From Xenococcaceae cyanobacterium MO_188.B29 (GTDB lineage Bacteria > Cyanobacteriota > Cyanobacteriia > Cyanobacteriales > Xenococcaceae), in NCBI GenBank assembly GCA_030065155.1, contig JASJDI010000013.1, forward strand, positions 1 through 39,092: a stretch of DNA of 39,092 nt. The letters are read 5' to 3'. The notes beneath the pieces were generated by a model. That model did no database searches. It had not been told where the DNA came from and saw only the letters and a list, made by a program, of their open reading frames with translations. The position numbers were made by a program, and so were the translations under genes. Below are positions 31,981 through 39,092 of the stretch, piece after piece. The stretch's first letter is position 1. Every line of letters starts with the position of its first letter.

Positions 31981-32835
31981 ATTAACCGTAAAATATCAAC
32001 AACCCCAAATTTAGAACTAATCTTAAAGCGCGATTGTACAAATCGTACTATTGTTAGTCATCAATATACAAGCTATCCTTTTCGTCTATCTCCTATTTTC
32101 AGACTAGATAAAACTAATCCCGATCATGCCTATCTCTACATTATGAATAGCTCACCAGGGTTATTAGCAGGAGATGAGTTAGGAATATCTCTACAATTAG
32201 CAGCTCGTACTAATCTTTATCTCACCGATCAAGCTGCTACTAAAGTTCACCCGATGCCTAATCATAATTCTCTAGCCAAAATTAACTATCAGATTGAGTT
32301 AGGAGAAAAGGCTAATTTAGAATTGATTAGTGAACCACTTATTCTGTTTACCGATGCAGCCTTAGAACAAAAGATTGATATTAAAATTCATCCTACTGCT
32401 CAACTGTGTTTAAGTGAGATTATTGTTCCAGGAAGACTAGCTAGAGAAGAATTTTACCAATTTCGCCACTATTATAATCGTTTACGGATAACCTCTCTTA
32501 CAGGAGAATTATATGTTACTGATGCGATGTATCTAGAAGGTAAATTTAATCCTTTTACAGCCAGTAGTTTATTTGCTGCTAAACCAGTACTTGCTAATTT
32601 ATTAGTTATTTCATCTCAAATAGACCTAAAACTATTAAGTCAACAGCTAGAAAATTTAGAAACTGCTAATTGTACTGATACGATTGTTGCTAGTTCTATT
32701 TTGCCCCATAACAAGGGTTTAATAGTTAGAGGCTTAGGAGATAATACTCGTGTTCTCAAAAAATATCTTCAGTATGCTCTAAATTGTGTGCGTCGTCTAA
32801 ATAATCGATCTTCTCTCCCCTATATTCCCAAATGA
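31981..32835 (+). CDS. ureD: Urease accessory protein UreD with no ordinary start codon
   Basis: UreD is the urease chaperone that with UreF and UreG guides nickel insertion. The first in-frame ATG (32143) would drop conserved N-terminal sequence: the open frame upstream reads Leu-Glu-Leu-Ile-Leu-Lys-Arg-Asp, Val-Ser-His-Gln-Tyr-Thr-Ser-Tyr-Pro-Phe-Arg-Leu-Ser and Ala-Tyr-Leu-Tyr-Ile-Met-Asn-Ser-Ser-Pro-Gly-Leu-Leu-Ala-Gly-Asp, all typical of UreD. No ATG, GTG or TTG occurs in this frame between the upstream TGA and 32143. I place the start at an ATT (31981), 4 bases after AGAG, giving 284 residues, a normal length; this choice is tentative. Other explanations are a lost start or a one-base change in the T7 run of the sodN terminator, which would join the frame to a GTG at 31936. 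ureE overlaps its end by 4 bases. Urease structural genes are not in the window. Confidence 0.8.
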   Translation: MNRKISTTPNLELILKRDCTNRTIVSHQYTSYPFRLSPIFRLDKTNPDHAYLYIMNSSPGLLAGDELGISLQLAARTNLYLTDQAATKVHPMPNHNSLAKINYQIELGEKANLELISEPLILFTDAALEQKIDIKIHPTAQLCLSEIIVPGRLAREEFYQFRHYYNRLRITSLTGELYVTDAMYLEGKFNPFTASSLFAAKPVLANLLVISSQIDLKLLSQQLENLETANCTDTIVASSILPHNKGLIVRGLGDNTRVLKKYLQYALNCVRRLNNRSSLPYIPK

Positions 32836-33341
32836 CTGAAATTGCCAAAACTTATCTAGGCAACATACAGGAAAATGTTGCTTTAGGAGAAAAGCTAAAA
32901 GCAAGCAAAGAAATCTGTTTAGAAGTAAATCTGAGTCAGAGCGATCGCCGTAAAGGTAGAATTTATGTTCAATCTACTGCTGGTATGGCTGTAGGGATAA
33001 TCAAAAGTCGAGATTGGCTACTAAGAGAAGGAGATGTTTTAGAAACTGAACAAGGTAAATTACTACTGGTTCATCTTCAACCACAAGAATTGATGGTACT
33101 TAGTTTTACTCCCTCAGTAGCTCATAATCCAATCGAATTAATCCATCTCGGTCATGTTTTAGGAAATCATCACTATCCCATTGTGGTCAAAGATAATAAA
33201 ATCTATCTTCAACTAATAGTAGATAAAGAAATAATGGAAACAACTATTCGTAATTTTGCTATTCCTGGTTTACAAATAGATTATGAAGAGCTATTTGAGG
33301 ACGATCGATTTAGTTTTTCTGAGCATCATCATCACTTTTAA
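32832..33341 (+). CDS. ureE: Urease accessory protein UreE (nickel chaperone)
   Basis: A 169-residue UreE, the metallochaperone that delivers nickel to the UreDFG-urease complex. An N-terminal peptide-binding domain (about 1-75) contains Asp-Arg-Arg-Lys-Gly-Arg-Ile and Gly-Ile-Ile-Lys-Ser-Arg-Asp-Trp. The metal-binding domain has Leu-Gly-His-Val-Leu-Gly-Asn-His-His-Tyr-Pro near residue 108, including the conserved interface histidine. The C-terminus ends in Glu-His-His-His-His-Phe, a short histidine tail that adds nickel sites. The ATG overlaps the ureD stop (ATGA), showing translational coupling. Convergent with the DUF39 gene, 8 bases apart. Confidence 0.95.
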   Translation: MTEIAKTYLGNIQENVALGEKLKASKEICLEVNLSQSDRRKGRIYVQSTAGMAVGIIKSRDWLLREGDVLETEQGKLLLVHLQPQELMVLSFTPSVAHNPIELIHLGHVLGNHHYPIVVKDNKIYLQLIVDKEIMETTIRNFAIPGLQIDYEELFEDDRFSFSEHHHHF

Positions 33342-33349
33342 AGAGTATG

Positions 33350-34558
33350 TCAATCTAAATTAAGAGATGAGCCTCGACGATCTTGAGGAACAAAAGAGCG
33401 ATCTTTGGGAATAGGCGCAACGAACTCAGTCAGAGTAAATTTTCCTGCTCCAATTAATTCTTTTAACTCTTCAGCAACTTTTCTGGATAAAGCAATACTG
33501 GCTAGGGGGGCAACACGGACAGATTTTCCTTCAAGCTTAATGCGACCGCTTTTAAGTTGCTGGTAGGTAACTAAGCCAAAAGTGGGGCGAACACGACGAG
33601 GGATAGAAAAATCTACTATTGGTGCAACAATATCTCGATCTCGTACAGCACAATGGAGAATTACTTCCTCTCGTAATACGGGTAAAGGGACACCCACCCC
33701 AATCATGATAGAGGGGCCATAGTTTTTTAAATAACACCCTCGTATCCAACGAGAATTCATTTGTTTAGCATCGCCAATGATCGCTACAGTAGCAGCAGGA
33801 CCGATGGGAGTACGATTCGGTAAACGTTTTTGCAAAGGAAAATGTTGCGTACCTTCCCAAGCAATATAACCCACTCCACCACCTAAAAATATTTTACTGC
33901 CAATCCCAATCACATCGAGATCTGGGTCGTTCATCAGGGGAGAAATAGCACCAGGATTAGAATAGACAGCATTACCTAACCTAGGTTGCAAAGGACCTAA
34001 ATAAGTATGTAAATGTCGATCGCCCCCATTCACACCCACAATAAAATTTTGATAGAGATTGCGGGGATTAAATAAATAGAACTGATTAATCGTATTTTTA
34101 GTAATATTATTTTCAAAAGATGCCCTAGGATAACAGTCTGTTTGCTGTCCGATCGCTCTTAAGTGAATAGATTTCCCGGCAATGAGATCTTCGATTACAT
34201 GACCACCACCCCTTTCTCGATCGGTTTTGGAGTCTGGAATTCGCTCTAATGTCTCACTAATGCTGTAGTCTGCCATGGCTGTTGCACCCAGATATAAATC
34301 AACCGCACCAAAACCCGCATAAGCAGGTATACTATCTAGCCAACATTGGCGAATTTTAATCGGGGGATCGGTATGTCCTAAATTAATAATTGCCCCTGAT
34401 GATTCCATTGGTTCAAAAGTACCAGTACAGATTACATCTACTTGTTTGAATGCTTTACTGATACCAATTTCTTGAACTTTTATTTTTAATTCTTCTGCTG
34501 TCCAGACAACAGCTTTGCCTTGAAGAATTTTGTCATTAATTTCGGCGATGGTTCGCAT
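33350..34558 (-). CDS. Homocysteine biosynthesis protein (DUF39/HcyBio family)
   Basis: A 402-residue DUF39 protein. The archaeal family members take part in making homocysteine from aspartate semialdehyde and a sulfur donor. The two cysteines reported as important in that family appear to be conserved: Cys44 (Val-Ile-Cys-Thr-Gly-Thr-Phe) and Cys142 (Thr-Asp-Cys-Tyr-Pro-Arg). Other blocks are Glu-Pro-Met-Glu-Ser-Ser-Gly-Ala near 50, a Gly-Gly-Gly-His-Val-Ile-Glu-Asp segment near 117, and Ile-Phe-Leu-Gly-Gly-Gly-Val-Gly-Tyr near 223. The C-terminal CBS pair found in some archaeal versions is absent. The gene stands alone, with octamer repeat traces just upstream. Activity in cyanobacteria is inferred from the family. 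Confidence 0.88.
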   Translation of the reverse strand: MRTIAEINDKILQGKAVVWTAEELKIKVQEIGISKAFKQVDVICTGTFEPMESSGAIINLGHTDPPIKIRQCWLDSIPAYAGFGAVDLYLGATAMADYSISETLERIPDSKTDRERGGGHVIEDLIAGKSIHLRAIGQQTDCYPRASFENNITKNTINQFYLFNPRNLYQNFIVGVNGGDRHLHTYLGPLQPRLGNAVYSNPGAISPLMNDPDLDVIGIGSKIFLGGGVGYIAWEGTQHFPLQKRLPNRTPIGPAATVAIIGDAKQMNSRWIRGCYLKNYGPSIMIGVGVPLPVLREEVILHCAVRDRDIVAPIVDFSIPRRVRPTFGLVTYQQLKSGRIKLEGKSVRVAPLASIALSRKVAEELKELIGAGKFTLTEFVAPIPKDRSFVPQDRRGSSLNLD

Positions 34559-34561
34559 ATT

Positions 34562-34596
34562 AGAGGAGTTGAGGAGTTCAGGAGTTCAGGAGTTTC
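34562..34596. repeat. Short trace of the GGAGTTCA octamer
   Basis: About four degenerate copies of the octamer unit of the 21282-21425 array, located between the DUF39 start and the AI-2E gene stop. Confidence 0.8.
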
Positions 34597-34610
34597 AGCA
34601 GAGAAATATG

Positions 34611-35918
34611 CTATTTTTTTTCTTCCTGCTGATTATCTCCTGTGGATTTGACCGAGAAGGATGGCGAGGTCTCTTCACCAGATGAGGGGCTATGACGCGA
34701 GGAAGCCTCGCGTCCTTGTAAGCCCCGTCCAATCGAGGTGTTGACAGTAGGAATTTCAGAAGATAAATTTTTTTGATTATCTATTACAGGAATTTCTGCT
34801 AATTGCTGATTTTCTGTTGGTTGTTCTAGGTCTACATCCTCAGATATTATATCTGGAGATGAGTTCAGATTAGTTTCTTCCTGATGGATAATTGGGGAAT
34901 CTTGCCAGCGATCGAGAACATCTCTGACTAAGACTTCTTTAAACCACACTTGACCAACTACTGTGAGGGGAAGAGCTAAAAATAAACCTAAAAAACCAAA
35001 AAAGGTCGCAAAAAATATTTGCGCTAATAAAGTAATTGCAGGCAGTAAAGATACTTGTTTTGCCATTACTAACGGAGTCAAAAAATTACTTTCTATTTGC
35101 TGAATACCTATATAAAGACCCAATACTGCCAAAGGTTTCCACGGTGCTTCAATAAGACCAATAGTCATGGGAAAAATTACGCTCAGAGTAGGCCCCAAAT
35201 TAGGAATAAAGGTTAATATTCCTGCTAATACAGCTTGAGCTAAAGCCAGAGGAATCCCCAAAATTAATAAGCCGATAAAACTAAAAACAGTAATAACAGC
35301 CATATTAAATAAAATACCGATGAGCCATCCCTGTAGAGCTTCATCGCAAAGAAATAAAATTTCATCTATTCTTCGGCGATAAAAAGAAGGAAATAAGCGG
35401 ATGAATCCTTGACGATAAGACGAAGGATCTGCCAGTAACATAACCGTTAATACCAACAGCAGCAGCATGTTGAGCAAAACTGCTAAAGAGTTCCGAAACA
35501 AGACAAATCCACCCCCTAAAATTTGATTCAGTAAGGGTTGAAGTTGTTGTCTTAGTTCTTCTGCATCTGGCAATAAGGTTATTAAATTAGGGTCGAGACG
35601 ACTATAAAGAAAATCTAACCAAGTTAACAGTTCATCTATACCCCGAGGAACTAATAAAATTAGTTCTTCAAATTGAGCAACAAAAGATGGCACAATTAGC
35701 CAGAAAAAGCCGATTAAGATAGTGAAGAGAATTAAAATAGATAGAAAAACCGCATAACCCCGCTTAATACCCAATTTCTGCCATTTTTTTACTAAAATAT
35801 TTAAAGAATTGGCAAAAATAACGGCAGTAAACAAGAGCAATACCAGTTGCTTGATTTGCCAAAGTACATACAAACAGAGAAACAAAACGACAAAACCAAT
35901 CCAACTGCCTAAATTCAC
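34611..35918 (-). CDS. AI-2E family (PerM-like) membrane transporter
   Basis: A protein of about 435 residues with 7-8 membrane helices in residues 1-330: helices 1-2 near 9-45, 3 near 60-82, then a soluble loop, 4 near 145-170, and a cluster near 205-330 containing Phe-Ile-Pro-Asn-Leu-Gly-Pro (about 242), the conserved motif of the AI-2 exporter/PerM family. Members export autoinducer-2 or act as ion antiporters; the substrate here is unknown. I chose a GTG start at 35918 (Val-Asn-Leu-Gly-Ser-Trp-Ile-Gly), 9 bases after GGAG; a TTG at 35924 is the alternative. The C-terminal 100 residues are polar, Ser/Glu-rich and partly encoded by a palindromic repeat. Confidence 0.87.
   Translation of the reverse strand: MNLGSWIGFVVLFLCLYVLWQIKQLVLLLFTAVIFANSLNILVKKWQKLGIKRGYAVFLSILILFTILIGFFWLIVPSFVAQFEELILLVPRGIDELLTWLDFLYSRLDPNLITLLPDAEELRQQLQPLLNQILGGGFVLFRNSLAVLLNMLLLLVLTVMLLADPSSYRQGFIRLFPSFYRRRIDEILFLCDEALQGWLIGILFNMAVITVFSFIGLLILGIPLALAQAVLAGILTFIPNLGPTLSVIFPMTIGLIEAPWKPLAVLGLYIGIQQIESNFLTPLVMAKQVSLLPAITLLAQIFFATFFGFLGLFLALPLTVVGQVWFKEVLVRDVLDRWQDSPIIHQEETNLNSSPDIISEDVDLEQPTENQQLAEIPVIDNQKNLSSEIPTVNTSIGRGLQGREASSRHSPSSGEETSPSFSVKSTGDNQQEEKK
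34686..34726. repeat. Nested hairpin repeat inside the AI-2E gene tail
   Basis: Perfect arms GACGCGAGG (34694-34702) and CCTCGCGTC (34706-34714) around AAG, plus outer arms GGGGCT (34686-34691) and AGCCCC (34721-34726). The GC-rich island encodes about residues 400-413 of the protein (counted from the TTG start) as Arg-Gly-Leu-Gln-Gly-Arg-Glu-Ala-Ser-Ser-Arg-His. It keeps the frame open. Confidence 0.75.
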
Positions 35919-35949
35919 CCTCAAAAACTCCTGCTATTTCAGTTTATCT

Positions 35950-36153
35950 TTAGAAATAATCTTGATTTAGTTTGTTCTTTTTCCATCGCCAACCTAAAAT
36001 TAAGCTCAAAATAAGAGTCGGTAACAAGACTACGATGATAGCATTTAGATTAGTGGGAGTTAGGGGAATCAATTTACCTTCGTCTTTAATGACAAAAGAT
36101 AATATTGCTGATAAAATCACTACCTTGAGAATAAATCCTACTTGAGTATTCAT
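35950..36153 (-). CDS. Small two-helix membrane protein, unknown function
   Basis: A 67-residue protein with two hydrophobic helices (about 7-24 and 36-56) and a basic C-terminus (Trp-Arg-Trp-Lys-Lys-Asn-Lys). I chose the ATG at 36153 (Met-Asn-Thr-Gln-Val-Gly-Phe-Ile-Leu-Lys); the frame extends 32 residues further upstream but that part is unlike the rest and is probably not translated. No recognised family. Follows the aldolase gene region and precedes the AI-2E gene by about 30 bases on the same strand, so co-transcription is possible. Confidence 0.65.
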   Translation of the reverse strand: MNTQVGFILKVVILSAILSFVIKDEGKLIPLTPTNLNAIIVVLLPTLILSLILGWRWKKNKLNQDYF

Positions 36154-36265
36154 AAGAATGAAATAAAAGCGATCGCTCTTGTGCCTCGGTATATATCGAT
36201 AAAATTTACTACCATACATAACAGTTGCCATAATACAATAGCAAATCAATACTTAGATTGATAAC

Positions 36266-36301
36266 TGCGATCTCGTTCCGAGCCAGCGAAGCCGATCGCT
36301 T
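36266..36301. repeat. GCGATC-rich dispersed repeat
   Basis: GCGATC ... CCAGCGAAGCCGATCGC resembles the elements at 782-812 and 7824-7906. Intergenic. Confidence 0.5.
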
Positions 36302-36446
36302 ATAAGCCAAGAATTAAAACATTATAGCTTTGCTCACAATAGATGAAGGATAACTCAATTAGCCATTTGCCCTTCGGGTTCATCATTAGCTATCAACAAA
36401 AATCGGGGTATTAGAGTCTATCTCCTTTAAATTGAGAACTACAATA

Positions 36447-37529
36447 TTAGGCAATAGTCACCTCAGGTGAAAGATATACATCTTGGATAGTGTGGAAAAG
36501 CTTAATACCTTCTTCCAAGGGGCGTTGGAAAGTTTTTCGTCCAGAAATTAAACCACAACCCCCAGCCCGTTTATTAATTACCGCAGTGCGAACTGCTTCT
36601 GCAAAATCATTCTTACCAGAAGCCCCACCAGAATTAATCAAACCACTGCGTCCAGCATAACAGTTGAGAACTTGGTAACGAGTTAAATCGATCGGATGCT
36701 CGCTAGATAACTCACTATAAATCTTTTCATTAGTTCTACCGTACTTATCTCCAGTAGCTTGATTTACGGCTGCATAACCACCATTACATTCTGGTAATTT
36801 TTGTTTGATAATATCAGCCTCTATAGTCACACCAAGATGATTAGCTTGTCCAGTTAAATCTGCTGCTACATGATAATCTCGATCTTGTTTAAAGACATTA
36901 TTCCGTAGATAACACCAGAGAATAGTTGCCATTCCCAATTCGTGGGCGCGGGCAAAAGCACGACTCACTTCTTGAATTTGACGAGTTGATTCAGGAGAAC
37001 CAAAATAGATAGTTGCTCCCACTGCTACCGCCCCCAAATTCCAAGCTTGTTCGACACTAGCGAACATAATCTGGTCATATTGGTTGGGGTAGGTTAACAA
37101 TTCATTATGATTAAGTTTGACAATCAAAGGGATACGATGGGCATATTTACGAGACACCATGCCCAAAACTCCTAAAGTCGTAGCTACAGCACTACATCCA
37201 CCCTCTAAAGCTAATTTGACAATATTGTCTGGATCGAAATAGAGAGGGTTAGGAGCAAAAGAAGCTGCCCCAGAATGCTCAATGCCCTGATCTACAGGTA
37301 AAATTGACAGATAACCAGTATTGGCTAATCTACCATTTCCATACAATTGTTGTAGACTACGAAGAACTTGAGGGTTGCGATCGCTTGGTACAAAGATGCG
37401 ATCGATAAAATCTGGACTAGGTAAATGTAATAAATCTGCGGAAATTTTTGCTTTATGGGTCAATAAATACTCTGCTTCGTCTTCCAGGTAAGATTCGATC
37501 GATTTTGGCGCAGACAAAGTTATAGCCAT
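36447..37529 (-). CDS. Fructose-bisphosphate aldolase class I (DhnA/FbaB type)
   Basis: A 360-residue Schiff-base aldolase of the DhnA family, found in archaea and many bacteria, which cleaves or forms fructose 1,6-bisphosphate from DHAP and glyceraldehyde 3-phosphate. The Leu-Pro-Val-Asp-Gln-Gly-Ile-Glu-His motif near 77 is diagnostic. Strand motifs Pro-Leu-Ile-Val-Lys-Leu-Asn-His-Asn near 136 and [11 protein letters not shown] near 325 contribute phosphate binding and the lysine. It is unlinked to the dha genes but uses their product DHAP. No operon partner. Confidence 0.93.
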   Translation of the reverse strand: MAITLSAPKSIESYLEDEAEYLLTHKAKISADLLHLPSPDFIDRIFVPSDRNPQVLRSLQQLYGNGRLANTGYLSILPVDQGIEHSGAASFAPNPLYFDPDNIVKLALEGGCSAVATTLGVLGMVSRKYAHRIPLIVKLNHNELLTYPNQYDQIMFASVEQAWNLGAVAVGATIYFGSPESTRQIQEVSRAFARAHELGMATILWCYLRNNVFKQDRDYHVAADLTGQANHLGVTIEADIIKQKLPECNGGYAAVNQATGDKYGRTNEKIYSELSSEHPIDLTRYQVLNCYAGRSGLINSGGASGKNDFAEAVRTAVINKRAGGCGLISGRKTFQRPLEEGIKLFHTIQDVYLSPEVTIA

Positions 37530-37844
37530 AACACTTTTGCCTTGTAAGTAATCTTTATTTCTTTTATTGTGACGATAATTTTTGGGTTGATTACTCTTTT
37601 TCCAGATAAATTTAAGGCTACGGCAGTCAGGGATTATTCATAAAAACTAAGTAGTAGTGCAAAATTAATTTCTTGGTTGAAGGGGGTAAAAAGAACAAAT
37701 CCAATGTGTAGTTAATTTTGTTGAGGTTATTAATGACTAATCACTAAAGACTAAAAACTTTTTAATTGACTTATCTCGCACATTATATCGTCAAAATATT
37801 CTAACATTTAACCATAACTTTCTTGCCTAAAGTCAGATAGTATT
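37530..37844. other. Gene-free divergent promoter region
   Basis: The 315 bases between the divergent aldolase and DUF819 genes hold no reading frame of note, no perfect NtcA box and no strong hairpin. Both promoters must lie here. Confidence 0.6.
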
Positions 37845-38984
37845 ATGGCTTTAATAAGTCCCGAACAAAAGTTTGCTCTATGGTCTATATTGCTTTTAAG
37901 CTCAGCTTATGGCTTATGGATAGAAAAAACTCGCTGGGGTACAAAAATATCTGGTGTGGTTGTTACGATTTTAGCAACATTCACTCTTTCTAATCTCAAA
38001 GTGATTCCCGATCAGGCTTCTACTTACAATGTAGTCTGGAATTATTTAGTACCTTTAGCTATTCCTTTATTACTTTTTAGAGCCGATCTTTGGCGTATTT
38101 GGCAAGAAACTGGTTCTACGCTGATTGCTTATTTACTAGGATTATTCGGAACAATTGTCGGTACAGTCTTAGCTTATTATTTAATTCCTCTAGGAGAATC
38201 AGGACGACAGTTGGCAGGTACTTTTTGTGCAGCCTATATAGGAGGTTCTGTAAATTTTGCTGCTACTGCTAAAACTCTAGAGTTACGCTCAGGAGACTTA
38301 CTTAGTGCTGGAGCAGCAGTTAATAATTTAGTAATAGCTGGCTACCTTATATTGCTATTTTCTTTGCCCTCAATTACCTGGATACAAAAAATATTTGCAA
38401 CTCAAGATTCTGAACCAAAATTGAGTAAAAAACGAGTTAATTTCTTTGATTTTGAGAATAAAGAAGAACTAAAAATCTTAGATATGAGTCTATCCTTAGC
38501 AATTAGCGGAATTGCTTGTACCCTAGGTTATGGTTTGGCTAATTGGTGGGGTTATCCTCAAGCAGGAATTGTCGGGACAACCATAACTATGGTAATCTTC
38601 GCAACTATATTTCCTCACGATCTACAAAATATAGTTTCCGCAGAACAGATAGGTATGTTTTTTATGCGGATATTTTTTGCCACAATTGGTGCTAGTGCAA
38701 ATATCGAAGTAGTTTTTCGAGTCGCTCCAATTTTATTTATTTTTGCAACGATGATTGTGCTAGTTCATTTATTAGTTTTATTGATAATCGGGAAAATATT
38801 AAATTTGAACTTAGCGGAATTATTAATCGCTTCTAATGCTAACTTGGGAGGATCGACTACAGCAGCAGCAATGGCAGCAGCAAGGAAGTGGGATAATTTA
38901 GTTACCCCAGGAATTCTCTGTGGTATTTTAGGTTATGCTGTTGCTACTTTTATCGGTGTAGGCTTGGCACAACTATTACCTTAG
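37845..38984 (+). CDS. DUF819 family membrane protein
   Basis: A 379-residue protein with about 10 membrane helices, of the DUF819 (YjcL-like) family, whose shape suggests a transporter. Family features include Ile-Pro-Leu-Leu-Leu-Phe-Arg-Ala-Asp-Leu near 72, Gly-Thr-Phe-Cys-Ala-Ala-Tyr-Ile-Gly-Gly-Ser-Val-Asn-Phe-Ala-Ala near 124-139, and Ala-Ser-Asn-Ala-Asn-Leu-Gly-Gly-Ser-Thr-Thr-Ala-Ala-Ala near 328, the two Gly-Gly-Ser repeats of an internally duplicated carrier. Substrate unknown. Monocistronic as far as the window shows. Confidence 0.88.
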   Translation: MALISPEQKFALWSILLLSSAYGLWIEKTRWGTKISGVVVTILATFTLSNLKVIPDQASTYNVVWNYLVPLAIPLLLFRADLWRIWQETGSTLIAYLLGLFGTIVGTVLAYYLIPLGESGRQLAGTFCAAYIGGSVNFAATAKTLELRSGDLLSAGAAVNNLVIAGYLILLFSLPSITWIQKIFATQDSEPKLSKKRVNFFDFENKEELKILDMSLSLAISGIACTLGYGLANWWGYPQAGIVGTTITMVIFATIFPHDLQNIVSAEQIGMFFMRIFFATIGASANIEVVFRVAPILFIFATMIVLVHLLVLLIIGKILNLNLAELLIASNANLGGSTTAAAMAAARKWDNLVTPGILCGILGYAVATFIGVGLAQLLP

Positions 38985-39013
38985 ACCTGTCTTGAAAATA
39001 GAAGTTCAGGAGC

Positions 39014-39057
39014 GGTGCGACCGAATCGCCGTCTTACGGCGTATTCGCAAGCGCACC
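39014..39057. repeat. Long interrupted hairpin within octamer-repeat remnants
   Basis: Three arm pairs nest in order: GGTGCG/CGCACC, GAAT/ATTC and CGCCGT/ACGGCG around a CTT loop. On either side are GAAGTTCAGGAG and GGAGTTGCTGAAGTTCAG, pieces of the octamer array family. It looks like a hairpin element inserted into octamer repeats after the DUF819 gene. The window ends 35 bases later. Confidence 0.75.
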
Positions 39058-39092
39058 GAAGGAGTTGCTGAAGTTCAGAATGAATTATTTTC

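Overview
The window is chromosomal DNA from a phycoerythrin-making cyanobacterium. The evidence is cpeB-cpeA with a CpeZ-like HEAT-repeat protein, Psb34 and Ycf34 homologues, ferredoxin-type nitrite and nitrate reductases with perfect NtcA boxes, frequent GCGATCGC-type (HIP1) octamers, AT-rich DNA and many short dispersed palindromes. An NrtP-type nitrate permease instead of an ABC transporter and a nickel superoxide dismutase fit marine or salt-tolerant unicellular or baeocytous lineages; the genus cannot be fixed from sequence alone.

Layout. 0.3-3.6 kb: a YdcZ-type transporter, a nitroreductase and a pirin on the minus strand, with a divergent LysR regulator whose start codon lies inside one of two identical palindromes. 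3.8-7.6 kb: a split dihydroxyacetone (Dha) kinase locus, where dhaK, a methyltransferase, a PadR regulator, an unusual cytochrome b-like membrane protein and dhaL are all read leftward. 7.9-12.3 kb: an oxidoreductase, then a small accessory island with two DUF433 antitoxin-type genes (one with a DUF5615 PIN-like partner, the other followed by a broken gene), a 92-bp duplicated gene fragment, a membrane pentapeptide-repeat protein and a relic of an integron-type integrase. 12.3-14.8 kb: one 829-residue DhaM-HPr-Enzyme I fusion, which with DhaK and DhaL makes a complete PEP-driven dihydroxyacetone phosphorylation system, unusual for a cyanobacterium.

14.9-22.6 kb: dtd, psb34, a candidate small RNA, a small conserved ORF, the cpeBA-cpeZ phycoerythrin block, a FecR-domain protein, a tRNA nucleotidyltransferase, ycf34 followed by an 18-unit octamer array, a DedA protein and an unknown gene. 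22.8-29.8 kb: nitrate assimilation (nirA, nrtP, narB, narM), with NtcA sites before nirA and before nrtP and a strong terminator between them. 30.0-33.3 kb: a YchJ-type protein, YciI, a small ORF and a nickel cluster (sodN, ureD, ureE), in which ureD has no ordinary start codon for its conserved N-terminus. 33.3-39.0 kb: a homocysteine-biosynthesis (DUF39) protein, an AI-2E family membrane protein, a small membrane protein, a class I (DhnA-type) fructose-bisphosphate aldolase and a DUF819 membrane protein.

Working together: DhaK/DhaL/DhaM would turn free dihydroxyacetone into DHAP with PEP as donor, and the aldolase encoded 22 kb away can consume DHAP. Several palindromic repeats of families normally found between genes lie inside reading frames, notably in the HPr-EI linker of the DhaM fusion and in the C-terminal tail of the AI-2E protein. 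I saw no rRNA, tRNA, CRISPR array, intact transposase or prophage.
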